Positions 50,873-52,091 of a DNA stretch of 52,091 nucleotides are shown piece after piece. Every line of letters starts with the position of its first letter. Position 1 is the first letter of the stretch. The notes beneath the pieces are model-generated. The model made no database searches. It saw only the letters and a list, made by a program, of their open reading frames with translations, and was not told where the DNA came from. The translations under genes were made by a program, and so were the position numbers. The DNA is from Elusimicrobiaceae bacterium (GTDB taxonomy: Bacteria; Elusimicrobiota; Elusimicrobia; Elusimicrobiales; Elusimicrobiaceae): contig JAFUJU010000012.1 of NCBI GenBank assembly GCA_017468055.1, positions 1 through 52,091 on the forward strand. The letters run 5' to 3'.

Positions 50873-51742
50873 TTAATTATAAGCAGGCCATGCGCCGGTT
50901 TTGGTACACACGAAAGCAGCCGTTTTGACAGCTTGTTCGTGGGATTCGCGCAGGGATTTGCCCGCTAAAATGCCGGCTACAAAAGCACCGGAGAAAGCAT
51001 CACCCGCTCCGACGGTATCGGCCACTTGCACTTTGGGGGTGTCAATGCGAGATACTTCGGTGGGGGAGTAAATGACGCTGTATTTATCGCCAGCCGTCAA
51101 TACGACATAGCGCAAATTATATTTTTCCAAGAACCACTTGCAAATGTCATCTTCAGAGCCTTCTAAGTTAAACATTTCTGTAATGACTTTGATTTCATCA
51201 TCATTGATTTTGAAAACATTGGCTTTAGAAAGGAGTTCTTCAATCAGTTCTTTGCTGTAGTAATGTTGGCGCAAGTTAATATCAAAGAAGCGCAAGGCAC
51301 TTGCGGGGGCATAACCCACCAAGGTTTCCACCGTTTCTTTGGAGTCGTTATTGCGCAAAGCCAAGGTACCAAAGCACACAGCATCGGCTTTTTTCACCAG
51401 TTCAATGGCTTTTTGGGAAAGGGGAATATGGTCCCAAGCTACGTCTTCAATAATGGTATAGCTGGGCTGACCGTTTTTCAGTTCTACTTTTACGCTACCG
51501 GTGGGGTAAGAAATAGTTTCGCAGAGATAGGCAATGTTATTTTTTTCTAACTCTTGGATAATTTCCGTACCGAACAAGTCATTACCTACCGCACTGATAG
51601 CATGACCTTCAGAACCCAATTGCGTAGCATGATATACAAAGTTGATCGGCGCACCGCCGGCCACTTTGCCGGTGGGGAAAACGTCCCACAGTAGTTCACC
51701 GATACCGACTACTACGGGCTTTTTGGTTGTATTTCCGTCCAT
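50873..51742 (-). CDS. PfkB-family carbohydrate kinase, probable fructokinase
   Basis: 289 residues. The N-terminal signature GIGELLWDVFPTGKVAGGAPINFVYHATQLGSEG is that of fructokinase-like PfkB enzymes. The C-terminal DTVGAGDAFSGAFVAG holds the catalytic aspartate and the anion hole. Members phosphorylate fructose or related sugars with ATP. AGAGGA lies 8 bases before the ATG. It is the first gene of a kinase-transporter operon. Confidence 0.9.
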   Translation of the reverse strand: MDGNTTKKPVVVGIGELLWDVFPTGKVAGGAPINFVYHATQLGSEGHAISAVGNDLFGTEIIQELEKNNIAYLCETISYPTGSVKVELKNGQPSYTIIEDVAWDHIPLSQKAIELVKKADAVCFGTLALRNNDSKETVETLVGYAPASALRFFDINLRQHYYSKELIEELLSKANVFKINDDEIKVITEMFNLEGSEDDICKWFLEKYNLRYVVLTAGDKYSVIYSPTEVSRIDTPKVQVADTVGAGDAFSGAFVAGILAGKSLRESHEQAVKTAAFVCTKTGAWPAYN

Positions 51743-51874
51743 AATGGTCCTCTTTTAAAATAAAATAAAACATCTAATCCATTCTATCAGATTTTACACA
51801 AAAGTACCACCTTTTTTTAAATATTTTTTCTTCGCGCGCGCGTACGATAATTTCTGCAAGAGAGGGGGAAAAAC

Positions 51875-51902
51875 AAATCCCCCGCTTTTGGCGGGGGATT
51901 TG
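51875..51902. terminator. Terminator at the right end
   Basis: Perfect 11-bp stem AAATCCCCCGC/GCGGGGGATTT with a 5-base loop. It ends the partial minus-strand gene at the window edge. Confidence 0.9.
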
Positions 51903-51917
51903 TGAATTTAAAACAGC

Positions 51918-52091
51918 TTAGTTGTTGGGGAGGGGATTGGTTAAGTCTATTTCTGGGATAGGATTGCCTTCATCTAAGTGGCTTTCAAATCCGCCATCAG
52001 CATCATTTCCAAACACATCACCCCAAGAAGCTTCACCTGAATACAATGCATCTAACGTGGCATCATCGGGTAAGAATGGCAAGGCATTATC
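51918..52091 (-). CDS. C-terminus of an acidic protein, truncated by window edge
   Basis: The last 57 codons of a minus-strand gene; stop TAA at 51920-51918. The visible peptide is acidic and rich in Asp, Gly and Asn (ALPFLPDDATLDALYSGEA, then DVFGNDADGGFESHLDEGN, then PEIDLTNPLPNN). The terminator follows 16 bases downstream. No family is recognised from this fragment. The reading frame is open to the window edge. Confidence 0.65.
   Translation of the reverse strand, partial: DNALPFLPDDATLDALYSGEASWGDVFGNDADGGFESHLDEGNPIPEIDLTNPLPNN

Overview
This window looks like a chromosomal segment from a Gram-negative (diderm) gut-type bacterium, most likely an Elusimicrobiota member near Elusimicrobium or Avelusimicrobium. 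That placement is inferred from several traits: short prepilin-type proteins with the G|FTLIELLVVVLIIGIL signature, an outer-membrane machinery (LolA, TolQ/TolR/TonB-like, MsbA-like ABC exporter, RND efflux with an outer-membrane channel), glycolytic PPDK alongside pyruvate kinase, and moderate GC content. No 16S gene or search was available, so the phylum call is tentative. No phage, IS element or CRISPR array was seen.

Layout. 1-1600: end of a division/cell-wall cluster (ftsW 3' end, murG). 1638-8924: minus-strand tyrS-mltG, and a gmk-rpoZ-udg-priA-DUF805 operon. 8979-13022: three tandem, translationally coupled paralogues of a secreted HExxH protein. 13152-15971: pyruvate phosphate dikinase interrupted by an in-frame TAA. 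16257-17850: a 57-aa basic protein preceded by a GGGTCC repeat array, then a prepilin carrying MORN-like repeats. 18020-20406: rpsO-pnp with a structured leader. 20501-24436: three exported proteins (a metzincin-like protease, an unknown, and a trypsin-like protease whose lipoprotein signal is out of frame). 24525-32715: BCCP, a winged-helix protein, ftsK-lolA-pgsA-pgpA, tolQ-tolR-tonB-like, a membrane protein and an epimerase. 32791-33101: tRNA-Ser followed by a 219-bp segment ending in a second copy of the tRNA 3' end. 33385-35160: MsbA-like exporter. 35396-41723: a TetR-controlled RND efflux operon with a palindromic operator over its promoter. 41874-45449: an Ala-rich coiled-coil protein, a lipocalin-like protein, a pilin, an outer-membrane beta-barrel and an AlaX-like tRNA editor. 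45555-48639: pyruvate kinase and a 5'-nucleotidase-family phosphoesterase. 48694-51742: a second pilin, an MFS sugar transporter and a PfkB sugar kinase. The right edge holds the C-terminus of an acidic protein.

How it fits together. Much of the window is envelope biology: peptidoglycan synthesis (MurG, MltG, FtsW), lipid and lipoprotein traffic (PgsA, PgpA, LolA, MsbA), the Tol motor, drug efflux, pilins and exported proteases. The rest is core information processing (TyrS, Gmk, RpoZ, Udg, PriA, RpsO, PNPase, FtsK, AlaX) and sugar/PEP metabolism (PfkB kinase, pyruvate kinase, PPDK).

The points most worth a second look are: two pilin promoters with identical 16-nt spacers each holding an A12 tract; a PriA whose helicase motifs have all decayed while its zinc-binding cysteines remain; the element between duplicated tRNA-Ser 3' ends; the HExxH triplet with an invariant C-terminal tail; several promoters that place transcription start on or next to the start codon (leaderless mRNAs); and the rpsO leader, whose only good Shine-Dalgarno lies 80 nt upstream across a predicted fold.
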